From Paramyrothecium sp. XJ0827 (Eukaryota > Ascomycota > Sordariomycetes > Hypocreales > Stachybotryaceae), in assembly GCA_020881915.1 (NCBI GenBank), contig JAJFPB010000009.1, forward strand, positions 558,001 through 622,000: a stretch of 64,000 nt of DNA, in the 5' to 3' direction. The position numbers and the translations under genes are program-made. Of this stretch, positions 11,405 through 23,563 are shown in pieces; the stretch's first letter is position 1, and the number at the start of each line of letters is the position of its first letter. A model generated the notes under the pieces. That model saw only the letters and a program-made list of their open reading frames with translations. It did no database searches and had not been told where the DNA came from.

Positions 11405-12599
11405 CAGTGAAAACTCTATGGCGGCGGTCAATAGACAAGTGTGTAAAACTTAATGGAAACGACTGGGCAATTCGCTATGGTGGGGATGGTAGACTTCAAG
11501 AACGTTACCGTCTCCGGTATATTGGGATTGGCTCTGGGAGCCCGGCTGAGATAAAGAGTGAGAATGGTGTCGAGCATTCGGGTTTGCCGGCGTGAGTTGT
11601 CCAAGACTAGGCTAGGGGTTACTCGGTGATGGCCTTCCCTGCAATGAGTGTTGCTCTGCGCTCTGTGCGGCGGCTCAGAAGCAAACCACTGTCATTGGAT
11701 ACTCAGGTGACCGCGCATACGGATGCGAGTTCCAGTGCCGCTTGCCAAAGATTTGGCGCATAAGGCGTTGATGAGGACGACGAGGCAGCGAATGGGCATA
11801 GTGCGTTCCCGTGGTTGGAGACATGGATATGCATTTCTCTGCTGAAAACAGCCGCTGATCCCGCCACTCCTGCGGCTGAGCTTACATGGGAAGGCTAGGT
11901 GTCCCTGTTCTGGAGGGGCATGTGTGTCGATTCTGGCCAGCTGCAAGGATTTTAGGATGGTGGGTAGTATTCAGGCAGGATGGACAAGGTTTGGAGGTAT
12001 GTGATCATCTCCGAAAAAAGAAAAGAAAGGCTTGGTTGCCTTGATGGAACGCGGACCAACCCGATGAGCATGGTCGGAAGCCCGGAGCAATTCGTTATGT
12101 TACGCTAGAATCTGGAGAAGGCAAGATTGCAGATTGAATGGAAATAGTTCCATACGTACACAAGAATGGTCTCCAACACCTGCAGGATATACAGAGAATC
12201 GTCGTTTTGGGGGTCCCAATGGAACGTTCAGAATGCCAAACAGATGGCATTAAGGCGTGGGCTGCAGCATAACCAAGCCAGGTGTTTTACTGTTTGGTGA
12301 CTGACGATATGTTCAGACTACAGGGCGTCATCAAAACCTTTTGGAAACCCATAGTGTTGTAAGTCCTTTAACTTCGCGAGGAATCATGACACAATGTCCT
12401 CGAATTGCGACACCAGGAATATCAGGCCTGCATCTGATTCCTAGAGCTATTATCTGGCAGCTATGCTGAGCAGTATTAGTCAACAAAAAGTCTTTACTAA
12501 ACAGAATATTGCATGAGAATCACCAAGAAAAGAAAAAGGAAAAAACCATTATGTCGATGTGAATATATCAATTTGATCGATTGTGCGGATTCGCGTGAG

Positions 12600-13954
12600 T
12601 CAGCAGTAAGTCCCGGGAGAAGCTCTGACGTTTAGAAATATTGGCAACCTCGAATGAGTCATGCAAATAGACAGGGCTGTATAGTGGCTGGAGATTACCA
12701 TTTTGCCTCAACCCTGATAGTCAGGTACTCATCTTCCAAACCGCGATCCTATTCTTCTCAGCCTTGAGCTTCCACGCCAGGTGTCGTTCGCTCTCTTCTC
12801 ATCATACGTAAGCATTTGAGCGTCTCCTCCAAGGTGTCAGAGTTACCAAAAGCGGCTGCAGATACGTCGATGACGGATTTGCTCGGGTGACGGAACATGC
12901 CATCAGGGAGAGGCGGTTCCACACCAGCATGAAGCTAGTAGACACAGCCTTGACAATAGCTCCAAGCCCGCTTATAGTCATGTTCGTGGGTGTTATCACG
13001 GATCTCCTAGATTGGAAATGCCTGGTAGCTTGGGATCGGCTTCTAGGCGGTCCAGCAGTTCAGGCCTGTTCAATGTGCTTACTAAAGTTCGAGTGTGGCC
13101 ATGTATTTGGGGATGCATGTAAATCAAATATGACGAGACAGAGCTTGTCAGCAGCATAGCTCCGCAGGCTTGCAAAGCTGTGTGGATCTTGAGATGGCTC
13201 GTCGTGACTCGGACCCACGGTACCTATGGCGACCGATTCAACTGTAGTAGAACGAGTCAAGTGTAGCTCTCGTGCCAATTAGGATCATCATGAGCATCAC
13301 TGGACTTATTTGCAATATCGGAAGGTTTATTGGGTCATCATAGCTTATTTTTCAGAGAAAAAGAATTTCGTGCTTGCATGTTCATGAAAACACCCACCAA
13401 CAACAACCATTCGTTCAGAATCAGTATCTATACTCTGCAGCAGCAAAAGAGCAAGCAGCTGGTGACAAAGATACTTTGCGAACGCAGTATGTAGGCCACA
13501 CTCAGTGTGCCTCCTTACATTGGTCTCACGATGGGTGACGCTGAGGAACAGCCTTGATGGGAGAAAACTCGGGAGCCGAGACTTCAGTGTAAATCGCCGC
13601 CGCCTTTCCCCATACACGCCGTAGGCTGGTGAACTCAAAGACTAAAACGTCCGTCATGGGAATGAGTCTCCAGATACTGGGCCACAGATTGGAATTGTCA
13701 CGAACAGTGTAAATAGCGTGATAATCATGCTTAGGTGTAATACCGTTGGCTATGAACTCACTGGAGCCCCCTTTCACCCGTTTAAAACAAAAGTGCCTCG
13801 AGTAATGACCATGTGATGGGCTAAAGCCCAGCGTGTATCTGATAAATATGGCATCGACGGGGCTCCCACATCCTTGATATCGGAATGTCCTAAGATTGGC
13901 ACGACTAGGTCGTGGCAAATCAAGGCGCAATTTTCCCGGGCCCTTACAGACCAC
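12600..13954 (-). pseudogene. Probable decayed coding region, family unknown
   Basis: Protein-like segments occur on the minus strand in more than one frame. One is a 142-codon open stretch (13954..13526) with no recognised domain. Another runs about 13240..13060, and two short ones cover about 13070..12770, including FRHPSKSVIDVSAAAFGNSD close to 12.85 kb followed by a charged stretch. The segments need several frame changes, and stops lie between them, so I read this as a degenerate gene rather than an intact spliced one. An intact gene with unusual introns cannot be excluded from sequence alone. Confidence 0.3.
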
Positions 13955-16900
13955 CCAAGCTTCATCTATCGGCTAGCTTGTTGTGATAATGCGACAGTGG
14001 AATCCCTTCTACATGTACTTCCGTATTAGAATGCATTCAAATATGTTATTCACTACAGTGTAGCATTCTTAGGCAGATGAATGGACCTAGTACACCTGCG
14101 CATGCCAGACGCTCCAGGAACACATGGTACCTGTGCCAAGCAGCCTCCTTAAGTTGAAGTTACAGTATCATAGACTATAAGGAACAGGCAGATGGATGGA
14201 TCTGGCATAGATTTACGTGCCTACCTGTCAGGGAGAAGGCTGTTGCTGAATTGCATATTATCCGTCGCGCTCAATCAGTGAGCGAAACAGGACCGAACAA
14301 TGCACCCTTTAAGCAGATGATTACACACATTCAATTTAGGATTTGACAAGGGCGATCTAGAGGCACTGCCTTGAAGCTTTACTTGATGAGTTGTTCTGTT
14401 TTCCAACCCTCACAGCGATCCATGATGAAGTTCGGCAATGCTCTCGGCGACTCAGCCTCGACCGGCGAAAACCGGATGGCTGACCGTCCCGAAAATCCGC
14501 CCCGCCAGGACACAGCAGCAGCAAATCTGTCGTTATGCGCCCGAAAACAACCCCTCCCCTGTCTTTCCGAGCACAAAAGAGTGAGTTACAATGGGGTCTC
14601 TTACAAGGTGAGCTAATTGCCATTCGCTTAGAGATCCCTCTGGGCGGCCTGGATGCATCGTCGTCTGGAATTGTGAAAACGGCGCACCACGCCCCGGTGA
14701 GCACTTGCCCTCATTCGTGCTGGGGAAGAAGCACACAGCACGTAAAAGGAATAAAATTGGGAATCGACAAATATGGCTCCTGCGCGTGATGGGACCCTGC
14801 TTGCGTGCTGCGTGCGGTGATGGGTGAATGGAGGGTGGTGTGGGGTTTCCGGGGTTGAATCGGGATCGGAAGAGAGATAAGGATCGAACGTCGTGTACTG
14901 ATGAATGGATAATACTGGAGAAGCATGGGATTGTACAGCTTGGTAGCATGCAAGTCTGTCTCAGGCCAGAGGAAGTTGGGACATGCTTCTTCTATTGTTC
15001 ACCGCATTTCAACAATGCCAAAGACACCGTAGGTAGCACCAGCCGAGACATGCCACATGTCTGTCTCACGGCCTGCTTGTCGAGTCAGGCCAGTCAGCCT
15101 CATGTCTCTGTTTCCTTCTCACGCCATCTTATGTTCCTCATTTTAGGGTAACCGGCGAAAGACCGGCCGGATGGAGTGTGATAGTGGCAACATGCGGCCT
15201 CGCACTGCAGGTTAGTAGGGGGAAAAACTCCACTCCGGCTCACACTTACACGGCGCATGCGCACTTCGGACCGTTCACGATGCTTGCACAACGGGGTGGT
15301 GGTTGCGGCTGGGGTGGTTCGCTGAGACAAATTCTGGAGCCGTGTAAGCCACGTTGCGCCCGTCATTGGGGATCCGGTTCCCCAAAAGCCGAGAATCTTT
15401 GGTGCAGCTGCCATCGAGTACTGGAACTACTGCATCGTGAAGTCTTGAATGGTCAGGTGATCAAGAATGAGAGACAGTACTCTCCATAAACCCATCAAGC
15501 CGGGACCTTCAAGCAGATACGCCCGTTTGCAGATAAGGCAATCTGCCAGCGTGTCGCCATCCCAGCTAAGCCTCCTCACCACGATCTTATCAGGCGAAAA
15601 CATAATGGCCGGGCCTGCGCCAACCGCGGCGACTCGGCCATAGCAACGGACGGGTTCGCTGCGAGGCTGGGTCGTAAGCAAAACCACCCCAAGTATCCAC
15701 ACGCGAGGCGCAGAGCCAGCTCGGGGGTCGGTCATTGGACGGGCAAACGCGGCAAGGCGAAAAGCGGAACCCGCAATTCTAACTGGCCATGCGTGGCGAT
15801 CAGGGAGAAGGCATCGTGAAGAGGGGACTCCACCCGTCTGCAGGGACGGAGCCAGGACTGTACATTCGTTGCATTGTTCGAGGCTGTGACTGAGCCCCGG
15901 CGATGTTTGACGTACAGTTCTGGAGCTGTGTTGGATAAGGTGCCTGGACGAGTTGAGTGAGTGTGCCTGTTGATCCTCCCGCGATGGCAAAATTTTTTGT
16001 CAAATGGGGAATCGAAAGCAGCCATTGAATGTCGGTGATGCTGGCTGATATCATCCGTCATGTGTCAAATCACACCTGTTTGGCCACCCTGTGCCTGAGT
16101 AGCCTCCTCTCTGGTCAGGATCACGACAACGGTTACCCATAGAGACACGGTTACGAACGGTTCGAGTCATCGCCTTTCTTGCGCCCGCTTCGCTGCCATA
16201 ACCCGGGCAGAAGCAGCGCCCAGCGTTTTAAGTCATGCCACCGTCGCCCGAACGTTCCCCACTTGGGACGCAGGAAGAGGAGACGATGGCGAGACGCCGG
16301 GCCAATGACGGCGGGAAACCTTTTTGGTCTTGCTTCTTTTGTCGAAGATGGAGCCCGTATCAGCTTCAGTGAGTGCCATGAGTGGTAAACCGAGCACGCC
16401 GGACCAGTGGAGTTTACGAATCCTTTCTCGCGAGAACGGTGCCAAGTAGAAACGGTGTCCCACAGGCTACCTCAGTAGCGACTTACAGGCACAGTAGTTC
16501 GCTTTCCTCCTGGTGGCGCAGACAGGCAGGGCGGCGCAAAGTCCCCTGAATCTCCCGATGCAGCGCACCCGGATTGGACGGGCGCCGGGGGGCGTGTGTG
16601 TGTGAGTGGGCTCCCTCGCTGCGCCGAACGGGCTCGTCTCACCAACAAACAATCTCACGATGTAGTCATTTCTGCCCCGGCATTATCGCGTCCTGGGCGG
16701 CCGCACGATTTAGGGGTAGGGAACGGGGTGCCGAGGTGGCCGTAAGAGGCAACCTGCGGGAATTACGCCGGCGAAATGCCCCTTGGACCCTGTGGAATTG
16801 AGGATGACGACAAAATGCAATACAGTGTTTGGTGCCTGTGTTTGATCTTATTTCTTACCTGAGATTACGTCGAGGTACAGCACAGCTGGAAAGGATTAAG

Positions 16901-19122
16901 ATAGAGAAAACTTGCTTACCGTACAGCGCGCATCCGAAACGGTGAACAATTGACACTAAAGCCCGCAACTGATCGACAACCAACCCCTCGCTGTCCTTTC
17001 ACATGCCGGTTCCTGAAGCTGCTTTGTCGCTTGCTGCTCAGTGCAACACACACTGGTTTGACAAAATCGGGAGATAGGCAGGGGTTCTAGCCAACCGGGG
17101 TTCCGAGCAGTTCCCATGCGAGGTATGACGTAGCGAGTAGCGAAGAGACGGGACCCCCTCCCCGCCGAAGATCATGCCCTTGTTTAGAGCGTTGCCGATG
17201 TCAAGTTTGCTAGGGGCCAACGTTCTTAGCAGAAAAGACTAAGGCACGTTTTTTCAGTTCGCTGCGAGCTGGTTGGTTGGGCAGAGCTGGTTACGTATGT
17301 TTAGCGCACAGCAGAAGGTGAAATGACGGATGGGACAGCGCGGGTATGGAGACGGGCAGACGAGCGACGTGAATGGTTGAACAGCCCATACGGTCACAAA
17401 GCTCTGTTTGAACGAGTGGGATTCTCCTCCGAAGGAACCGGCCGGTGAGTAAGGGGTTCCTGTTGCATGCGCCGGCGACGACGTCACTCCTGGAGACGTT
17501 GATTCTGGAGATGTGTTTTAGGTCTCGATCGATCTCGTCGCCTGCTTTTGTGGCCCCCCATGTCGCTGTCTCGATCTCAAAGGGACCGCGCAATGATGGG
17601 AGAATGATTCGATGGTGCTCGGTCCGAAATCCACAGCCATGGACAATTTGTGGTGGTCTGATGGCCGAATTAGATTGCTCGGTAAGAGGACCGAGAAGCC
17701 GTTTAGCGAACGAGCAAATTCGGGACGAGGCTGTACCTGATTTACCCGTCCCCAACTGTTCAGCCTCATGGTACAGAGTACAAGGAGGTCCTTTGTTTGA
17801 AACGGGCGACGCCTTACTGGTTACGATGTTCTTTGCATGGATGGTGATAGGACCCCTTTTCGCGCAAGGCTCAATTTAGATGCCGGAGGACGACGACAGG
17901 TCCCTTCTTCTCGAATCAATCCTGGACGGGCGCTATACGCGCCTGGCATCGGTAAATTATTTTTGAATCTTGGTCTTGGTGATTGATCCTGTGGTTGAGC
18001 ACCCCCTCCCCTGTCGTGGTTTTTCGGAAAACCCCTGCTCTGTGCGTGACAGCAACCAGACGATGGCATGCATGCTTTGGTAACAATGATGGGACCCATC
18101 ACGGAACAGGGGGGTGTTCAACTGGAGGCTGGCCATGGTCTCATCATTGCGATGAGCGTCGTGAAAGAAGTCTCACGAATCTGCATTGTCAGAGTTATCT
18201 GTTAAAGGCGTCCTGCTTGATTTATTTTGACGATGCAGCAGAAATCCAGCCTCGCTGTAGGTTTGTTCCACAGTGCTGCGAAACACACGCTTCCCCAAAG
18301 CATACGTCAGATTCGACGCTTGCGCCCCTGGTGCTGAAGCTATCCGCGGACGCAGGGTCTTGCATTATCTTTTCGAGGACCTCAAACCTTTGACAAGGCT
18401 GGTTAGTATGACGGGATCGTGAGACGATGCAAGAAGCGCCGGGAAGGGAAAACCAGGGAACAAGGCCTGGCCAGGGTCCCGAACTGGGCATGGGGGGAAA
18501 CCAGTCGTGAGGGGAGAGGGAGGGGCCATGATGAAAGAATGCGGCGTAAGCGGCGCTGGTGGACGGCCGGGCGCCGTGCGCGCGGGTGGGGTTCCGAGAA
18601 GGGCCCCGAGTCAAACTGCATCGTGTGTTTGTTGAGAGGCGGTTGAGGCTGTCGAGGCTCAATTCACTTCTGGTCAAAAAGGCAAAACGAACATGCGAGG
18701 ATTCTACAGTTTTTGGCAATAAAATTTATTTCGTGAACTGAAATTTACAACTGCCGGCCGGAGACCGGTCAACAAAAATGAAATACAATAACCATTATTA
18801 AAAATGACTGGTCGTGTCCCATCAAGCCCGCAGCACGCACCGCTTCTTCGCGAGAGACAAAGTCCCCGCCATGCACGACTCATCGTGGGATTGCTTCACT
18901 GATGTCACCGGGCAGCAAAGCTCTTGCACGGTACCTAGAACTTTTTCCAAGGACCAGGAAACTACAAAACAATGATTTGAGTTAAGTTACAGCCCGAACG
19001 GCGCGCCGGCCAGAAAACCAGCCGGGGGTAACAGAATGGGGAAGGGGGGTGGGTGGGCCTGAAAGCGTGAACCTGGCCTGGATTGTTTTTGGCTTGGGAT
19101 TGGGTTTGCAAGTGTCGAACAT

Positions 19123-19147
19123 GGTACGGTACGGTACGGTACGGTAC
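19123..19147. repeat. GGTAC pentanucleotide, five perfect tandem copies
   Basis: Five consecutive GGTAC units, 25 nt in all, in non-coding sequence. Each junction contains GTAC, so the array is also locally self-complementary (GTAC is a palindrome). Probably a simple sequence repeat. No function can be read from it. Confidence 0.9.
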
Positions 19148-20645
19148 TGCAGCAGCTCGGCCAAACCTGATCCAACAGAGAAGCGTGGTGATGGTGGTGG
19201 CGCGCCAGATGCTGGCCGCCGTCAGAAACGTGCTCCCTCCCATGCCAGACTCCAGGCGCTGTAGAGCAGAGCAGAGTTAGCTCCCATCCTGAGCCCCAGC
19301 TAAAACGGAATGAAATTCCCAAGACGCTGGGTTTTACTGCTCACTAAGCCCAGCCTGCTTTAGCGGCAGGCCTCCCCTTTCCTTTGAAACGGGCGACAGG
19401 TTGATTGGGGAGCGCGCGCACAATGACGAGCGATGGGGGCATTGACGCAACCGCGGCATCGTTTTGTCTGATTCCGCTACTTGTGCACTCTGACCAACGC
19501 TAAGGAGAAGCCTTGTTCGCCTTTTTTCTTTTGCTTCACAGTCCCACATTCTGCATGATGCGGGTCTCCTCATCCTGTCTGTTCCCCCTCTTTCTCTGTG
19601 ACGATTTTCCGTCTCTGCTGTAGGTTTTGGCCGGCTGCATGAGGAGGACGAGGGATATGCTAACGCCCGAACCAGGGAGAGATGGAACCGGGACAGGAGG
19701 GAAGAGTAGACACCGTGTGGTGGGCATGTCGCAGCCGAGGGGACGCCGGTGTCCACCCCCGGGTCACTTCTGCTCTACGCGTTGGCTTCTGTCCCAAGCA
19801 CGCAGAGCTGCCGCTTCTGCATCTGCCCATGGGGGAGGCACGGAGACAACTCGGGGTACATGCTGGGCGCCCGCAGGATACGCCGGTTGTACATGAGCTG
19901 TACCAGCAAACGTCAGCTTTTCTCGAGTCGTCCAAGTCATAGTAGTAATAGTGAAATGCAAACAGGCATGTTCTGCGGAGAAAAGCCTCCCTCGTGTCGT
20001 GTCGTGTTCCCACAGATCAGTTGAGTCCCCAACTTTATGACCGAAAGGATCGAGACCTCGATCGTGAACCTTCTTTTCCCACTGTCCCTCCCCCCCTTGA
20101 GCTTCGGAGGGTCCTACTCATTGCCTTCTGGTATCTACTGTGCTTGTGCTTGCTGTGAGGTACGCTAGAGTCATTGCTTGCCTCAATGGGGTTCCGGGTC
20201 TTGGCCTTCGATATCGTCACACACTCGACTTCGTAGCTGTCACAGCCCCTCTTTTTCCCTGCTGCTGCCCCTCTTTTTTCCTTTTCCTCTTTTCCCTGGC
20301 GCAGACGCTCGCTGCTAGGGTGCAGTAGAGAGGCGCCCCACCTCGACCAGCAGGAGTCTAACCCTTCTGTAGAGGTGTACCTGGCCAGTGGCTGCCCCCC
20401 CCCCGGTCCGCCGCTAGAGGGCCAAGTACCCTGCGTCTTCTGGCCCCTTCCCCTCGACATCGAGTCCCGCCTGTGGTACACGCCCCTCCCCGCGCTGCCT
20501 CACTGCCTGCCGGGTACTACGCTGTACCCATGGGCCCTCTGACGCTGTTCCGTCTACCGTGGGTACTCTGCACCCCCCGTCATGGCCCGCCGCTTCTGCC
20601 TCCCGCTGCTCGTCTCGTCCGTCGTGGCCATCGTCGCCTTGGATG

Positions 20646-20655
20646 TATATATAAA
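20646..20655 (+). promoter_or_regulatory. TATA-like element for the mannitol-1-P dehydrogenase gene
   Basis: TATATATAAA lies about 190 nt before the ATG at 20843 and is followed by a long C/T-rich tract (about 20665-20760). That is a common arrangement in strongly expressed filamentous-fungal promoters and implies a 5' leader of perhaps 150 nt. The assignment rests on position and motif only. Confidence 0.5.
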
Positions 20656-20842
20656 CTTCATGCCCTCCCCCTCTCCATCTCCCTCCCGTCTCCAATTCCT
20701 CCTCATCTTGATATCCATCCTCACTTCTCTCTACTACTCTTCCATCCGAAGCTTCTTTGCAAACTCGCTTCATCTCACCACCCCAGAGATCTACATCCAC
20801 ATCCATCCTCACTTACACGACACACACCACCAAACCACAACC

Positions 20843-22095
20843 ATGGCTAAGACTGCTGTTCATTTCGGCGCCGGCAACATCGGTAAGCTCATGCCAATCT
20901 CGACAATCCCATTCCATCCTCGAACACCCCTAGCTAACAATTCGTCCCTTCTCTAGGCCGCGGCTTTGTTGCCTGCTTCCTCCACAACTCTGGCTACGAC
21001 GTCATCTTCGCCGACGTCGCCGATGCCCTCATCGACAAGATCAACGCCACCCCTTCGTACCGTGTCATCGAGGTCGGCACCGAGGGCACCTCAGAAAACA
21101 AGATCACAAACTACAAGGCCATCAACTCCAAGACGCACGAGGCGGACCTGATCGAGGCCATTTCGACCGCTGACATCGTCACCTGCTCCGTCGGCCCCAA
21201 CATCCTCAAGTTCATCGCTCCCGTCATCGCCAAGGGCATCGACCGCCGCGCCGAGGGAGAGACTCCTCTGCACGTTATTGCCTGCGAGAACGCCATTGGC
21301 GCCACCGACACCCTCGCCTCCTTCATCAAGGACCCCAAGAACACCCCCGAGCAGCGCCTTGAGGACCACCACAAGCGTGCCCGCTACGCCAACTCGGCTA
21401 TTGACCGTATTGTCCCTGCCCAGGACCCCAACGCTGGCCTCGACGTGACGCTTGAGAAGTTCTTCGAGTGGGTGGTTGACAAGACCCCCTTCGAGGACAT
21501 TGGCATCCCTCCCATTGAGGGCATCAACTGGGTTGACAACCTCGCCCCCTTCATTGAGCGCAAGCTCTTCACCGTCAACACCGGCCACGCCACCGCCGCC
21601 TACCACGGCTACAACCGCCGCAAGCGCACCGTCTATGATGCCCTCCAGGACAAGGCCATCATGGAGGAGGTCCGCGGCGCTCTGATGGAGACCAAGAACC
21701 TGATTGTCAGCAAGCACGGCATCTCTGAGGAGGCCCAGTCTGCCTACGTCGAGAAGATCATCAAGCGTATCGGCAACCCCCATCTTGAGGACGCTGTCGA
21801 GCGTGTTGGCCGCGCTCCCCTCCGCAAGCTCTCCCGCAAGGAGCGCTTCATCGGCCCCGCCGCTGAGCTGGCCGAGAACGACCAGCCCATCAAGTACCTG
21901 CTCGACGCCATTGAGATGACCTTCCGCTTCCAGAACGTCGAGGACGACGAGGAGTCCAAGGAGCTCGCCAAGATCATGGCTGCCGACAAGCCCGAGGAGA
22001 TTGTCACCAAGGTCTGCGGCGTCCAGTCCAGCGAAAAGATCTACCAGCCCCTGGTCAGCATCGTCAAGCGCGTCCAGGCCGACAGCCAGGAGTGA
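20843..22095 (+). CDS. mpdA: Mannitol-1-phosphate 5-dehydrogenase
   Basis: Exons 20843..20882 and 20957..22095, with a 74-nt intron (GTAAGC to CTTCTCTAG, a CTAAC branch site upstream), give 392 residues, the usual length for the family. The ATG sits in CCACAACCATGGC, a good fungal start context. The N-terminal Rossmann motif is FGAGNIGRGF (split by the intron), which binds NAD(H). The segment [20 protein letters not shown] around residue 216 is the substrate-binding signature of the polyol-specific long-chain dehydrogenases and contains the expected catalytic Lys. The enzyme interconverts fructose 6-phosphate and mannitol 1-phosphate in the cytosol, the first step toward mannitol in fungi. 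Codon use is strongly C-biased at third positions, as in highly expressed genes. A TATA element and pyrimidine-rich leader precede it. Confidence 0.95.
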
Positions 22096-23563
22096 CTTGC
22101 ATCAAAAGCTGCGAAGCAATTCAAGCACAAGATTTAACGACTGGGTTTTCAACGAACAAAGCATGGGCGTTTTATGAGTCATGTATTTCTTATTAACCGC
22201 CACTTCAACGAAGAAGGCACATTTTTTCTTTTGGGACCTGTTATTATAACTCAAGGGTTTCGCCAGGTAGCATGGCGCTTGGAAGGACATGGAGTTTGAT
22301 CTATTTTGTTACAACGCCAGACACCTTCGGTCTGGGGAGGTTTGGCACAGCTGAGCTTCTACACTATATAAGAACAATACAGATAAAATATGTCAATAAT
22401 TTCTTCTTCTTTCGATTGTGAAATGTGCCTTTTTTTTAACAAGCCATAATATTCCTAGATGTGTACAGGATCCATCTCATGGATACGAGGGATGCTGTAC
22501 TTCGTGTTGTGTTGGGGGCAGTGATTCCACCCATTTCTAGTTAGCTACCCTATAGCTAGCAAGAGATGTGCCCGGCCTAAGGCCAGGAGGGGTTTAGAAT
22601 CAACATCTATCTTGATTCATATTCAATTACATTTTGTGAAGCCCATTTTACGAAGCCCTAATAAAAGATGGAGTGATTCGAAGCAGCCTTAAGGGAAAAG
22701 CCTGGATCATCTAGTGTCTGAGTGTAGTGTGTGTTTTCTCCGCCCCAACAAAGTGTACTTGATCAATAGAGCAGCTAACTTTGGGTCAGCCAATAGCAAG
22801 AACCCATTCAACCACTCATTGATCAGCAATTGGGGGATGATGGTTGCTTCATCCGGATTATCCTGATGGTGATTGGGACCCCGATTGAAGCAGGTGAAGT
22901 CGAAGCTGGGAGCCAAACCGCAGTAAACACAATGGGATGTTATATCCTAATATCCTAGTAAGTGTCTTATATGACAGTTCCCTTTTCACCAAGTCGTTAC
23001 GCAACTCATACATGTCCAACACGACCAGATGAAAATGACAACATCGCCAATATGGGCAAAACATGGTTTTACGAATTCCGTTGCGTCCCACCACTTCATT
23101 TCCATGCTGGATGATGCTTGTCAGAGGCATGTCACACTTCTCTCGCGTTCTCAGTTTGATTCCGCACTCAACAAGCCTGTAGAGACATGCTTGTGAGCCA
23201 TTCTGTTGCCTACGCAAAACTTACTTCACAAAATTTGGCCGGTTCTTTTGCTTTCTTCGTTCTTCCATTGAAAATTCGTGATTAATAGCATTAACATTAG
23301 TACTTGTTATGCCAAGTCGACTCCCTGTCCTGGCCATCATCCAGATCCATCGACTGTATTCAAGCCAAACTCGGATCCATCCCGACCATGCCAACCTTTT
23401 GTCCCCAAGGTTCATGCCATATCCTGCAACATCTCAACGACAACACAAGCAATGCAAACTTTAACTCCGCGCCACTTCCAACAAATAACTATTTACAAAA
23501 GCCTCAAGTGCCCCCCTCCAAATACCCACACTGCCCGAACCATTTGAAGGGCCAGGTGCCCCT
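22096..23563. other. Intergenic, no gene seen
   Basis: Holds the 3' flanks of the dehydrogenase (plus strand) and the first 2EXR gene (minus strand), which converge here. It is more A/T-rich than the flanking genes. A 119-codon minus-strand open frame (23217..22858) has no recognisable motif and no splice partners, so it is not called. Confidence 0.5.

Larger units (their letters stand above)
11405..20842. other. 9.4 kb gene-poor stretch upstream of mannitol-1-P dehydrogenase
   Basis: No intact gene can be supported. From 11.4 to about 12.6 kb nothing stands out. Traces of a decayed gene lie at 12.6-13.95 kb (separate entry). From 14 to 20.8 kb the sequence is GC-rich with many short open frames on both strands, none with splice-consistent continuity or a recognisable motif. 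It includes a GGTAC pentamer array (19123..19147), runs of C near 20085 and 20396, and a pyrimidine-rich tract leading to the dehydrogenase. It may be a long regulatory region or carry unannotated non-coding transcripts. I see no tRNA or rRNA. Confidence 0.5.

Noticed and set aside
16140..16180. Sequence resembling a tRNA T-arm (GGTTCGAGTC)
   Set aside because: No matching acceptor, D or anticodon arms at the right spacing.
21091..21783. 230-codon open frame on the minus strand of the mannitol-1-P dehydrogenase gene
   Set aside because: It is the antisense of strongly biased codons (Leu/Val/Gly-rich shadow). The sense frame is an unambiguous enzyme.
22858..23217. 119-codon minus-strand frame downstream of the dehydrogenase
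   Set aside because: No motif; composition like other non-coding frames nearby.
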